Shown one piece after another: positions 1-8,297 of a DNA stretch of 64,000 nt (position 1 is the first letter of the stretch; every line of letters starts with the position of its first letter). The stretch spans positions 124,001 through 188,000 of the forward strand of contig NZ_JAERRG010000011.1 in the NCBI RefSeq assembly GCF_016741935.1. The letters run 5' to 3'. Both the position numbers and the translations under genes were made by a program. Below the pieces are notes generated by a model. That model made no database searches, was not told the origin of the DNA, and was given only the letters and a program-made list of their open reading frames with translations. This stretch comes from Streptomyces endocoffeicus (GTDB lineage: Bacteria > Actinomycetota > Actinomycetes > Streptomycetales > Streptomycetaceae).

Positions 1-74
1 CCTGCCGCCCGACACCCTCTTCGCTCATGGCCGAGCCCCTCCCCCTCAACCGAGCAATTCGGGCTGAATGTACC

Positions 75-1640
75 TCAACCGAGCGTGGTTGCCGCCCCCC
101 TCAGCACCAATCCGCATCCCAGCGCGAGGACGATGGCGGCGGTTCCGACGGGCGAGGCGCGGCGTACCGCCCCCAGCAGCCGGTCGATCCGGCCCCCGGA
201 CCCCTTGCGCGCCGCCAGCCGCTCCGTGGCCCGCACACCCAGGCGCACCGCGGTGAACCCCGCCAGCGTGAGCGTCAGCGCCAGCCCGAGCCCGTACGCC
301 ACCACCAGGACGAAGCCGAACCACGCCTGGCCCAGCGCGGCCGCGCCGACGAGCACGATGACGGCGGAGGGACTGGGCACCATGCCCCCGGCGAAGCCGA
401 GCAGCAGTGTGCCGCGCAGGGTGGGGCGCACCTCGTGGGTGTGGGTGTGACCGTCGCCGTGGTCGTGGGTGTGCGTCTGCGCTTGGTCGTGGCCGTGTGC
501 ATGCGCATGGTCGTGGCCGTGGCCGTGTGCGTGCGCATGGCCGTGTTCGTGGTCGTGGGCGTGATCGTGGCTGTGGTGGTGGGCGTGCATATGCCGACGG
601 CGGCGCAGCGCCTTGCGGAGCAGCCCCGCCCCGGCCACCGCCACCAGCACACCGCTCGCGATGCCCAGCCACGAGATCACCGAGGGGGCGGCCGCCGAAC
701 CCGCCGTGACCAGCAGCCCCAACGCGAACACCCCCAAGGTGTGGGTGACTGTCACCGACGCGCCCAGCGCCAGTACGTCGCGCAGCGCGCTGCGCCCGCC
801 CGCCGCGGCGGCCGCCGCCATCATCGTCTTGCCGTGGCCGGGGGCCAGGGCGTGCATCGCGCCCAGCAGAACGGCCGTGGCGAAGGCCGTAAGGGCGAAG
901 CCGAAGGTGATGTCATGGCGCGCGACCATCGAGGTGAGCGCCTGTGTCCACCGGTCCACCCCGCGCGGCAGCACCGACGAGCCCACCGCGTCCTCCCGGT
1001 CGGACTCCGCCGCGCTCGCGAGCGCGGGGCCGCCCGCCTCGACCTTGAGCGCGGCCGACCGCTGATCGGACGGCGAGGAGAGCTGCCCCGCCGGGTAGCG
1101 GACCAGCCGGTGGGAGGCGGAGGTCTTGGGGACGTTGGCATCGGTGAGCGTCATACGGTCGCCCTGTGCCGTCACCTCCCGCCAGCCGGGGCCCGTACCG
1201 ATGTCGCGCGGGCGATAGGCGACCGTCGCCCGTTCGCCGTCGCCCAGCGCGGCCGTGAGGCGGCACTCCACCCGCAGCGTCGGCAGCCCGGCCTGGCCGG
1301 GGCGCTGACGGGCCTGCGCGCGCCCGGCGCGTACGGGCACCTCGCGCCCGTCGACCGTCAGCCGCGCCCCCTCCGCCGCGTCGGCGCACCGCCGCGCCGC
1401 CCACGCGCCCAACTCCCGCCCGGACAGCGCGTCGTCGCCGTCGCGGTCGATCTCCGGCTTCGCCTGGGCGGCGGGGATCTCGGCGAGGTCCTCGACATGG
1501 TCGACCCGCAGCGTCCCGGGGGTGACCACGAGCCCGTCGTAACGGTTGACGGTGAAGTTCCCGAGCGGATGCGCCTCGGCACTCCCGGCGGGCAGCACCA
1601 CCATCGCCACGGCCCCCACCAGCACCCCGAAGGCCGCCAT
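75..1640 (-). CDS. NicO-type nickel/cobalt permease with His-rich loop
   Basis: A 521-residue membrane protein. Residues 1-23 look like a signal peptide ending at SAEAHPLGNF. A soluble N-terminal domain (about 24-235) contains an EF-hand-like stretch, DRDGDDALSGREL (65-77). Several membrane helices follow, with the NicO-family signatures HALAPGHGK (263-271) and a conserved His at 300. Between helices lies a loop (about 350-405) with roughly 24 His alternating with Asp, Ala, Gly and Thr, as expected for metal capture. NicO proteins move Ni2+ or Co2+; direction cannot be told from sequence, and efflux is as likely as uptake. It follows the TPR and DUF4331 genes in the same direction, with 218 bp to the TPR gene. 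The start at 1640 is chosen because the signal peptide begins there; the open frame continues upstream into intergenic repeats. Confidence 0.8.
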   Translation of the reverse strand: MAAFGVLVGAVAMVVLPAGSAEAHPLGNFTVNRYDGLVVTPGTLRVDHVEDLAEIPAAQAKPEIDRDGDDALSGRELGAWAARRCADAAEGARLTVDGREVPVRAGRAQARQRPGQAGLPTLRVECRLTAALGDGERATVAYRPRDIGTGPGWREVTAQGDRMTLTDANVPKTSASHRLVRYPAGQLSSPSDQRSAALKVEAGGPALASAAESDREDAVGSSVLPRGVDRWTQALTSMVARHDITFGFALTAFATAVLLGAMHALAPGHGKTMMAAAAAAGGRSALRDVLALGASVTVTHTLGVFALGLLVTAGSAAAPSVISWLGIASGVLVAVAGAGLLRKALRRRRHMHAHHHSHDHAHDHEHGHAHAHGHGHDHAHAHGHDQAQTHTHDHGDGHTHTHEVRPTLRGTLLLGFAGGMVPSPSAVIVLVGAAALGQAWFGFVLVVAYGLGLALTLTLAGFTAVRLGVRATERLAARKGSGGRIDRLLGAVRRASPVGTAAIVLALGCGLVLRGAATTLG

Positions 1641-1648
1641 CCGCCTAC

Positions 1649-1779
1649 GGATGCGCCGCCCGGGGTTCCGGGTTTCGCCGACGGGGATTCGGGGGCGGGG
1701 AGCCCGGGACTGGCCCCCGGCTAGGGATGGGGCCGCGAGCCACCAACGGATGCGCTGCCCGGGGTTCTGGGTTTCGTCG
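1649..1779. repeat. Two-copy imperfect direct repeat
   Basis: A 32-bp element at 1649-1680 recurs with four mismatches at 1748-1779, in the gap between the TPR and NicO genes. Both copies contain a GCCCGGGGTT core. I see no gene in this gap; it looks like dispersed Streptomyces intergenic sequence. Confidence 0.6.
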
Positions 1780-1858
1780 CTGCGGCTTGGGTGGCGGAGC
1801 CCTTGGCGGGGGGTCGGGGGCTGGTCCCCGGTTCGGGGAGGGGCGGGGTGGGGGATCG

Positions 1859-3217
1859 TCATCGGGCGGCCTCCAGCTCCTTCAGTGCCGCCTTCGCCGC
1901 TCGCGCGCCCGTGGGGGAGAAGCCCGGGTTGAGGCCGAGCGCGGCCTTCAGGTGGCGGCGCGCCGATCCGTCGTCGCCCAGGGACTTCTCGATGACGCCC
2001 CGGTGGTAGAGGAACGCCGCGTTGCGGTACCCCGGTTCGGCGGCGTCCTTGGCGTACTCCAGGGCCTCCTCGTCCTTGCCGTTGCGGTGCAGGGCCCAGG
2101 CCAGGGCGTCGGCGGTGTGTACGGTCCGCCGTCGGTCCCACTCGGCGCGGGCCGCCTTCAGCGCCTCCTTCACATCGCCGTGGTCGGCCGCGACCAGCGC
2201 GCTGTCCAGGTCGGTCGCCACCCCGTTGGCCCGTGCGAGCGCGATCCAGGTGTCGACCACCGAGTACTGCCCGCGCGCCTTGGAGCGGTCGCCTCGCGCC
2301 TCGTACGCCTCGCCCAGGGCCGCGAGCTCGGCGGGCAGCGGATAGCGCCGTACGACCGCCTCCAGGTCGCGGATCCCCGCCTTCTGGCGGCCGTCCGCGA
2401 CCGATGTGCGGCCCTGGCCCTCCAGCGCCGGGAGATAGCCGGGGACGGCGCGTAGCGCGGTGCCGTACGCGCGCCGCGCGGTGTCGTACTCTCCCTGGTT
2501 CCAGGCCAGTTGGCCGAGCGCCGTCGACACATAGGCGATATCGCTGGGCGAGGTGGCGGAGTCCTGGGCGCGCAGCAGCACCCGGCGCGCCCCGGTCGGG
2601 TCGCCGCGCAGTTCGTGGACGTAGGCGAGGCGGGTGAAGACGGGGATGCCGGGGCGCAGGGAGTCGGCCTTCTTCGCGGCCGTGTACGCGTCCTTGTAGC
2701 GGCCCAGTTCGACGAGGGCGTCCACCCGGACGGCCAGCGCCCCCTGGCTGTAGGAGTTCACCTTCAGCGCCTTGTCGGCGTCGCGCAGCGCGCCCCGGAA
2801 GTCATGGCGGGCGGCGGCGAGCGAGGCGCGCCCGGCGAGCGCCACGTCGTTGTCGCGCGGCTCGAGGGTCAGGGACCGGGCGAACGCCTTGTCCGCCTGC
2901 GGATAGCGGGTGGGGTCGCCGCTGGTCCTGGCCTGTTCGACATAGGCCGAGCCGAGACCGGCCCAGCTCTCCGCGTCCTTCGGCTCACCGCGCAGATGGG
3001 TCTGCATCGCGTCGATCTGCCGGGCGAGGCCGTCGCCGCTGAGCTGCTCGTACCGCGCGGCGGCCGGGTGCACCGCGCGGGCGGCGTCCTGGCCGCCGGA
3101 CCCGCCCGGCCCGTCCGAGGCGTCGATCACGATCGAGGCGGCGGTCAGCCCGGCCGCGAGCGCGAACACCACGGCCGCGGTCCGGGCCGTAGGGGGGAGG
3201 GATGGCCGAAGAGCCAT
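1859..3217 (-). CDS. Exported or membrane-anchored TPR protein
   Basis: A 452-residue protein with an N-terminal hydrophobic segment (about 10-28), probably a signal peptide or anchor, followed by tandem tetratricopeptide repeats over almost the whole length. Typical TPR spacing shows as blocks such as WAGLGSAYVEQA, AAFLYHRGVIEKSLGD and GLNPGFSP. TPRs are protein-binding scaffolds, so it may assemble with the exported DUF4331 protein upstream and the NicO permease downstream. The three genes share one strand, with gaps of about 220 bp on each side. The ATG at 3217 is chosen over an ATG at 3253 because the signal sequence starts there. No catalytic motif was found. Confidence 0.75.
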   Translation of the reverse strand: MALRPSLPPTARTAAVVFALAAGLTAASIVIDASDGPGGSGGQDAARAVHPAAARYEQLSGDGLARQIDAMQTHLRGEPKDAESWAGLGSAYVEQARTSGDPTRYPQADKAFARSLTLEPRDNDVALAGRASLAAARHDFRGALRDADKALKVNSYSQGALAVRVDALVELGRYKDAYTAAKKADSLRPGIPVFTRLAYVHELRGDPTGARRVLLRAQDSATSPSDIAYVSTALGQLAWNQGEYDTARRAYGTALRAVPGYLPALEGQGRTSVADGRQKAGIRDLEAVVRRYPLPAELAALGEAYEARGDRSKARGQYSVVDTWIALARANGVATDLDSALVAADHGDVKEALKAARAEWDRRRTVHTADALAWALHRNGKDEEALEYAKDAAEPGYRNAAFLYHRGVIEKSLGDDGSARRHLKAALGLNPGFSPTGARAAKAALKELEAAR

Positions 3218-3249
3218 GGTGACAGCTGCCTTTCGCGATGAGCACGAAC

Positions 3250-3365
3250 GCATGGAACGGACGGGCGGACGAAAGAGATGAAAGAGATGGAAGGGACGGA
3301 GGAGGCGGAAGGGACGGAGGAGAGGAAAGAGATGGAGGAGAGGGAAGAGACGGAAGAGGCGTGGG
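3250..3365. repeat. Purine-rich low-complexity tract
   Basis: About 110 bases in which the plus strand is almost pure A/G, built of GAGATGGA, GAGGCGGAA and GGGACGGAGG-like units. The minus-strand transcript of DUF4331-TPR would therefore carry a pyrimidine-rich leader between the two genes. No stem-loop is obvious and no gene is supported. Confidence 0.6.
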
Positions 3366-3436
3366 TGCGGGGCGCGGCCGCCGCGCGGGTTTCGGCGGGG
3401 CCGCGCCCGGTGGTACGGGCCCGACGCACCCGTGGT

Positions 3437-4951
3437 TCAGTGCCGACGCACGCGCGGACCCCGCCGGCGCGACCGCATCCAGAGGAATCCGAGGCCCAGC
3501 AGCAACACGGCCCCGCCACCGGCCGCCGCGGACCCGGCCAGCAGCATGTTGTCGTCGGAGGAGGAGCCGACGCCCGAGCCGCCGTTCAGCAGCGACTGCC
3601 CGGCGCTCTTCGAGACGGCCTTGGCGTCCGAACCGGAACTGGGCAGCGCCAGATACGGGAAGGAGCCGCCGAACTTCTGGTCGTTCTCGTCCACCGCGTC
3701 GCCCAGGTCGTTCTTCTTGCCGAGCAGCTCGCCCTCCATGGCCTGGAGCGCGATGTCCAGGACGTCGTCGGAGAGCCTGCGGCCGTTGGGGAAGCCCGCG
3801 TTGTCACCGTCCAGGACGCCCAGCCGCTTGGGGCTGCCGTTGGGTTCGATGGAGGTGTTGAGCCGGAGCTCCTCGGCCGGCCGGACGTTCGGTGGCTGGT
3901 TGAGCTTGGGCACACCGGTGAGGAACGCCTGCACGAGGTCGTCGCGCGGGGTGTCCGGCGCCTTGATCTTGTAGATCTGCTCGACCAGCTTGGGGAGTTC
4001 GGGGTCCTGGACGGACTTCAGGAACTGCCCGTCGTCCCACGGCGCGGAGGCGTTGAACTTGTCCTTGTCCTTGCGCGGGATGACCACCTCGTTGACCAGT
4101 GGGCTGCCGAGCCGGGAGACCTGGGTCCAGTCGCCGTCGGCGGTCTGGCGGTGGGTGGTGGCCCAGACGCCGATCACCGGCTGGTCCTTGGACTCGGTCA
4201 GCGCCGACGTCGGCACCTGGAGGGCCATCGACTGGACGTTGTAGCCCTTGAGGGTGTCATTGCCGACCTCGGACATGTCGCCGCCGTACAGCAGGTCGAA
4301 GACGCGCAGATCGAGGAAGAACGGGTCGTCGGCCTGACCGGCGAAGGCGGTCGAGCCCCCGCTGTAGCCGATCTTCTGCACCGACTGGTCGCGGAGCTTG
4401 GAGTAGTCCGGCATGGACGCCTTGCCGACGTTCGACGGCGCGACCGGCAGATCGCTGCCCAGCTTGGCGCGGGCGACGGCCTTCTGATGCTTCAGCTTGA
4501 TGACTTCGAGGTCGTATGTCTGGGTGAAGTTGAGGGTGGCGTCCTCGAGCGAGTTCACCGGACCGGTGTTGTAGAGGAACGTGTCGCCGTTCTTGAGGTG
4601 GTCCTTGAAGGTCCACCGGAAGAGCAGATCGCCCTGGCCGTCGCCGTCGTTGTCGACGTGCAGGTCGTAGCGGGCGTCATGGGCGAACTTGTAGAAGTTG
4701 GGGCCGCCCGCGGGGTCCTGGAACGGCAGCACATTCACGACCATGGTGGTCGTGTCCGGCTTGTCCGGGCTGACGAACGCGTAGACGTCCGTGGCGTCGT
4801 ACTGCGGCTGACCGGAGATCAGCGGCGCCTCGCGGTGGCTCGAGGCCTGCGCCGTCCCGGGCTGCAGTACGGCCACTCCGGCGGCCGTGAGCCCGCCGGC
4901 GGCCAGTGCGCAGCTGACCAGCGTGGCCAAGCTCTTGGTGATTGCGGTCAT
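3437..4951 (-). CDS. Exported DUF4331 domain protein
   Basis: A 504-residue protein. Residues 1-32 form a signal peptide (hydrophobic ALAAGGLTAAGVAVL). The mature N-terminus ASSHREAPLISGQPQYDATDVYAF is the hallmark of DUF4331. Residues about 35-420 cover the domain, rich in Asp/Asn and aromatics (VDNDGDGQGD, a possible calcium-binding stretch). The C-terminus has a Gly/Ser linker, one membrane helix (GGAVLLLGLGFLW) and a basic tail, so it is probably anchored at the cell surface. The biochemical role of DUF4331 is unknown. It is the first gene of the DUF4331-TPR-NicO set. The start at 4951 has an AAGGA Shine-Dalgarno 8 nt upstream, better than a GTG 18 nt earlier. Confidence 0.85.
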   Translation of the reverse strand: MTAITKSLATLVSCALAAGGLTAAGVAVLQPGTAQASSHREAPLISGQPQYDATDVYAFVSPDKPDTTTMVVNVLPFQDPAGGPNFYKFAHDARYDLHVDNDGDGQGDLLFRWTFKDHLKNGDTFLYNTGPVNSLEDATLNFTQTYDLEVIKLKHQKAVARAKLGSDLPVAPSNVGKASMPDYSKLRDQSVQKIGYSGGSTAFAGQADDPFFLDLRVFDLLYGGDMSEVGNDTLKGYNVQSMALQVPTSALTESKDQPVIGVWATTHRQTADGDWTQVSRLGSPLVNEVVIPRKDKDKFNASAPWDDGQFLKSVQDPELPKLVEQIYKIKAPDTPRDDLVQAFLTGVPKLNQPPNVRPAEELRLNTSIEPNGSPKRLGVLDGDNAGFPNGRRLSDDVLDIALQAMEGELLGKKNDLGDAVDENDQKFGGSFPYLALPSSGSDAKAVSKSAGQSLLNGGSGVGSSSDDNMLLAGSAAAGGGAVLLLGLGFLWMRSRRRGPRVRRH

Positions 4952-5173
4952 CCTGTAGGTCCTTCGCACGCTTGTTGGAGCAGTCCTTCATGCGGCTATT
5001 CGGACCCGGCGAACGAATGGATTGGTCGGCCCGGGAATTTGTTTGCGCGTGATAGGTATCGTCAACACCCTTGACGCGGTGGTGAATCCGGAACCTGGGA
5101 TGCGTGGGTGACGGCTCGGGGAGGTAGGGTTACTCTGCCCGGGGCGGGTGCCCTCGTACGGGTGGGGAGTGTC

Positions 5174-5437
5174 ATGGAGCAGATAACGGTACGGAGCAGG
5201 CCACGAGTGCCTGCGATCAACTGCGGAAGCGGTGCGTCCAGTGCGCGCCTCGAGCGCCATCTCGCGGTGATGGGCGGCCCTGCCGTCCCGCAGCGGGAGG
5301 CGGAGAGCGCGGCGGTGCTGATGCAGGAGCTGACCGCGCGCGATCACGCGCGCGTGAAGAACAGCCGGAGTGCGCGGGTGTCGCTGTTCGCGCCGTTGCG
5401 CCGGTTGCGCCGTTCGCTGTTCGGCAACCACGGCTGA
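5174..5437 (+). CDS. Small conserved Streptomyces hypothetical protein
   Basis: An 87-residue basic protein with no signal peptide or membrane helix. It ends in an Arg-rich segment, SLFAPLRRLRRSLFG. It resembles short proteins I know from other Streptomyces genomes but I cannot assign a function. The ATG at 5174 has a GGGGAG ribosome-binding site just upstream. It is divergent from the DUF4331 gene, with about 220 bp between them. The following 5438-5634 holds nothing recognisable beyond short CAGAGGGCTC repeats near 5600-5640. Confidence 0.6.
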   Translation: MEQITVRSRPRVPAINCGSGASSARLERHLAVMGGPAVPQREAESAAVLMQELTARDHARVKNSRSARVSLFAPLRRLRRSLFGNHG

Positions 5438-5634
5438 CCCGGCCGGCCCGTAGGCGTCTTCGTCGTCATCCCGGGCAGGCACGGGGTCAACCGGTTCGCT
5501 CCAGCCGGTGAGTCCGTGCTGTGATCCGCCCCACGTCGCTGTCGTCGTGGGATGCCGACGAGAGGCCACGGCCGGTCGCGCGGCCCGTGTTCCGAGGATT
5601 CGGGCTCAGAGGACTCAGAGGGCTCTCAGAGGGC

Positions 5635-6843
5635 TCAGAGCAGGGCGAACTGCCCCTCCGGGCCCTCCTCGTGGTGGTCCAGTACGGACGCCGGGCGCCG
5701 GGCCGCGCCGGGCACCGGCAGCACCCCCGCCCCCCGCAGCTCCGCCGCGTCGATCAGCGCGCCGTCCGCCACCCGGTCGGCGAGGGCCCGCAGCTCCGGG
5801 CGCAGCTCGGCGAGCAGCGCCAGCACGGTGATCAGCTCCAGCAGCTCAGAGGTCCAGGCGGACGGCCAGCCCGCCGGGCCGACCGCCTCCAGCGTGCCCG
5901 GTTCATGTGATGTGGTGCGCTGCTCGAACCAGGTCTCCAGCACCCGCACCCCGCCCGCCTGGAAGTCCCATGCGGCCTTGGGGACGGGGGAGATACGGCC
6001 CTCGCCCAGCAGCAGGGCCGCCTCGTCCGGGTCGTAGTCCAGGGAGCCCGGCAGCCCGCTCGACGGAAGCGCGGCCCGCACATAGGGGCGCCGGCCACCC
6101 GGCATGCGCGGGCGTTCACCACTGTGCGCCCCGCGCGTATGGAGCCACAGCGCACGGCGGCCCAGCTCCACGCCCGACTCCCACAGCACCGGATCGGCGG
6201 TCAAGGGTACGGCGCATGGCGCGCCGCGCGCCGTGGCGGCGGTCCACGCCAGGAAGTCCTCGGCGGTCACCGGGCGGCCGAGTCGCGCGGTGAGATGGTC
6301 CAGCAGTCCGGGCGCGAGATTGGGCTCCTGCCCGCCGGGGCGGCGGTAGAGCGGACGGATCCGGCCGGGGCGGCCCGCGGGGGAGTGGCCGTCCGGCAGC
6401 AGCGCGGAGAAGGTGAGCACCGGGTCCGGGTCCGGTCCCGCGGCCTCGACGACATGGATCTGCCGGTCGTCCGCCACTCGCCACAGCTCGGGGCGGGCGG
6501 CGTCGATCAGCCGGTGATCCGGTATCAGCCACTGCTGGTCGAAGGGCCCGTGCGCGATCCGCACCGGCTCGGGGCACGGCCCGTCCTCGCGCGCCAGCCG
6601 GGCCGTGGAGGTGGCCTGGCCGGGCAGTTGCGGTACGGAGCTGTGCGGTGTACGGGCGCGGGTCGGCCGGAACAGCGCGGCCCGCGCCGCCTCGTCCTCG
6701 GCCCGGGTCAGCCGCTCCCAGCGCGCCCCGAGCGAGGCCGCGTCCGGTCCCATGACCCAGGCCCGCCCGAGCCGTAGCGGCCCCACGGCCCACGGCATCA
6801 GGTCCCCCAGCGGCGGCGCCTCACGTTCTCCCACGCCTGGCAT
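5635..6843 (-). CDS. Stand-alone type ISP restriction-modification specificity-domain protein
   Basis: A 402-residue protein resembling the C-terminal target-recognition domain of type ISP (single-polypeptide) restriction-modification enzymes. Supporting blocks are FDQQWLIPDHRLIDAARPEL (about 115-135) followed by a DDRQIHVVE strand, and a second half with RALWLHTRG and PGSLDYDPDEAALLLG. Such enzymes normally join nuclease, helicase, N6-adenine methyltransferase and specificity domains in over 1500 residues. Here only the specificity part is present and no NPPY/DPPY motif lies nearby, so it may bind DNA without modifying it or have been recruited for another role. Start 6843 is preferred from family resemblance; 6798 (MPWAVGPL) is possible. 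The gene is isolated, with a large repeat array upstream. Confidence 0.6.
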   Translation of the reverse strand: MPGVGEREAPPLGDLMPWAVGPLRLGRAWVMGPDAASLGARWERLTRAEDEAARAALFRPTRARTPHSSVPQLPGQATSTARLAREDGPCPEPVRIAHGPFDQQWLIPDHRLIDAARPELWRVADDRQIHVVEAAGPDPDPVLTFSALLPDGHSPAGRPGRIRPLYRRPGGQEPNLAPGLLDHLTARLGRPVTAEDFLAWTAATARGAPCAVPLTADPVLWESGVELGRRALWLHTRGAHSGERPRMPGGRRPYVRAALPSSGLPGSLDYDPDEAALLLGEGRISPVPKAAWDFQAGGVRVLETWFEQRTTSHEPGTLEAVGPAGWPSAWTSELLELITVLALLAELRPELRALADRVADGALIDAAELRGAGVLPVPGAARRPASVLDHHEEGPEGQFALL

Positions 6844-7514
6844 GCTATCGATGCCGCCCCTTCCGCCAGGGGCCTGCCCGACGTCGCTCGGTGGCTCCGG
6901 CCGACGTGGCCACGGCACCTGGGGCTGTGCGGCCCGGCTGGTCTTTCCCCTCCCCGCCCCTCCCCGAAACTGGGGCTCCGCCCCAGACCCCGGGGCTCCG
7001 CCCCAGACCCCCGGGCTCCGCCCCAGACCCCGGGGCTCCGCCCCAGACCCCCGGGCTCCGCCCCAGACCCCGGGGCTCCGCCCCAGACCCCCGGGCTCCG
7101 CCCCAGACCCCCGGGCTCCGCCCCAGACCCCCGGGCTCCGCCCCAGACCCCCGGGCTCCGCCCCAGACCCCCGGGGCTCCGCCCAGACCCCCGGGGCCCG
7201 CCCAGACTCCGGGGCCCGCCCCTTCCCGAAACTGGGGCCCCGCCCCAGACCTCGGGGCCCGCCCCAGACCTCGGGGCCCGCCTCAGACCCCAGACCCCAG
7301 GGCCCAAGCCCCTGGTTCGGGCGGGGCGGCCTGCCGCAGGTGTCAAGGCTCGCAGGGCACCCTCTAAGCGGCCTCGCTGAAGTCCGGTGCGGTTCGGGTG
7401 CGCCCCGAAGGGGCGCGGGGCTGTGGCGATGTGCGGCTCCGCCGCGTGGGCGCGACCGGCCACGACGGCGTCGCGGACGATCGACGGCAGGTCAGGGCAC
7501 TTCCAGCGGAGCGC
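6844..7514. other. Intergenic region dominated by a repeat array
   Basis: This 671-bp gap contains no supportable gene. About half is the 20-bp tandem array described separately. The rest (7300-7514) has short GC-rich inverted repeats and a TGCGGCTCCGCCGCGTGG element that recurs near 18050. Confidence 0.7.
6971..7300. repeat. 20-bp tandem hairpin repeat array
   Basis: Ten near-perfect consecutive copies of a 20-bp unit containing GGCTCCGCCCCAGACCC begin at 6974, 6994, 7014 and so on to 7154, followed by about five degenerate copies to roughly 7300. The first copies alternate CG and CC before the core, giving a 40-bp higher-order period. Each unit holds GGGGCTCCGCCCC, able to form a small GGGGC/GCCCC stem, so a transcript would be a string of hairpins. 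It lies between the GntR stop and the type ISP start. Confidence 0.9.
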
Positions 7515-8264
7515 TTACTCGGCCTCGACCGTGACCGAGAACGAGAACCGGTCGCCCCGGTAGTGGATGCGGGCCACGTCCACCACGCGGCCGCTCTCGT
7601 CGTAGGTGACCCCCGTGTAGTGCAGGATCGGGCTGAGCAGCGGGACCTGGAGCAGCCGGGAGGTCTCGGGGTCGGCGAGGCGGGCCTCCACCGTGTCCGT
7701 GATCCGGCTGATCCGCACCCCCACCGCGTCCCGCAGCACCTTCGTCATCGGCCAGCGGGCGAGGTCCGCGAGGTCGATGCGGTCGGCCAGCTCGGGGCGG
7801 ACCAGGTTCTCCGCCCAGTTGGTGGGCTCGCCGCTGTGGCCGTCCCGGCGCAGCCGGCGGTAGGCGGTCGCCTCGTCCAGGTCCGGGAAGTACTCCGCGA
7901 GCGCCGCCGGCACCGGCGCCGGGCCGTGCTCCAGCACCGTCGTCCGCTCGCCCGACTGCTGGGCGACGATCGCGTCCACCGACCCCAGCAGCCGCACCGG
8001 CGCGGCCCGGCGGGCGCTCGGGTCGATGAAGGTGCCGCGGCGCCGGTGGCGGCTGATCAGCCCCTCGGTCTCCAACTCCTTGAGCGCCTGCCGCATGGTG
8101 AGCACGCTGACCCCGTAGTGCTCGGCCAGCCGGTCCTCGGTCGGCAGCCGCAGCGGATCGTGCGGGGCCCGCCCGAGTATCGAGGCCCGCAGCGACTGCG
8201 AGACCTGGTACCACAGCGGCAACTTGCGGTTGAGGGCGAGGGAGTCGGGCGCGAAGGTGGTCAC
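7515..8264 (-). CDS. GntR/HutC-family transcriptional regulator
   Basis: A 249-residue regulator. The N-terminal winged helix-turn-helix (about 10-75) has the GntR pattern RLPTEDRLAEHYGVSVLTMRQALKELE split over two helices. The C-terminal UTRA ligand-binding domain (about 90-245) includes LHYTGVTYDESGRVVDVARIHYRGDRF. UTRA domains bind small metabolites, often histidine-pathway acids or sugars. It lies 33 bp downstream of hmgA on the same strand and is probably co-transcribed, so homogentisate or another aromatic-pathway intermediate is a reasonable ligand (inference). The GTG at 8264 is chosen because CGGAG lies 6-7 nt upstream; a TTG at 8288 has no such site. Confidence 0.85.
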   Translation of the reverse strand: MTTFAPDSLALNRKLPLWYQVSQSLRASILGRAPHDPLRLPTEDRLAEHYGVSVLTMRQALKELETEGLISRHRRRGTFIDPSARRAAPVRLLGSVDAIVAQQSGERTTVLEHGPAPVPAALAEYFPDLDEATAYRRLRRDGHSGEPTNWAENLVRPELADRIDLADLARWPMTKVLRDAVGVRISRITDTVEARLADPETSRLLQVPLLSPILHYTGVTYDESGRVVDVARIHYRGDRFSFSVTVEAE

Positions 8265-8297
8265 ACGGTCTCCGGTCGACGGCGGCAACGGCGGCGT

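Noticed and set aside
75..2141. NicO frame extended upstream to 2141
   Set aside because: The part beyond 1640 is antisense to the TPR gene and runs through intergenic repeats; the signal peptide starts at 1640.
5070..5110. TTGACG elements as promoters of the DUF4331 or small-protein genes
   Set aside because: TTGACG occurs on both strands here but no -10 sequence lies at 16-18 bp.
6971..7300. CRISPR array
   Set aside because: The repeats are directly adjacent with no unique spacers and no cas genes are present.
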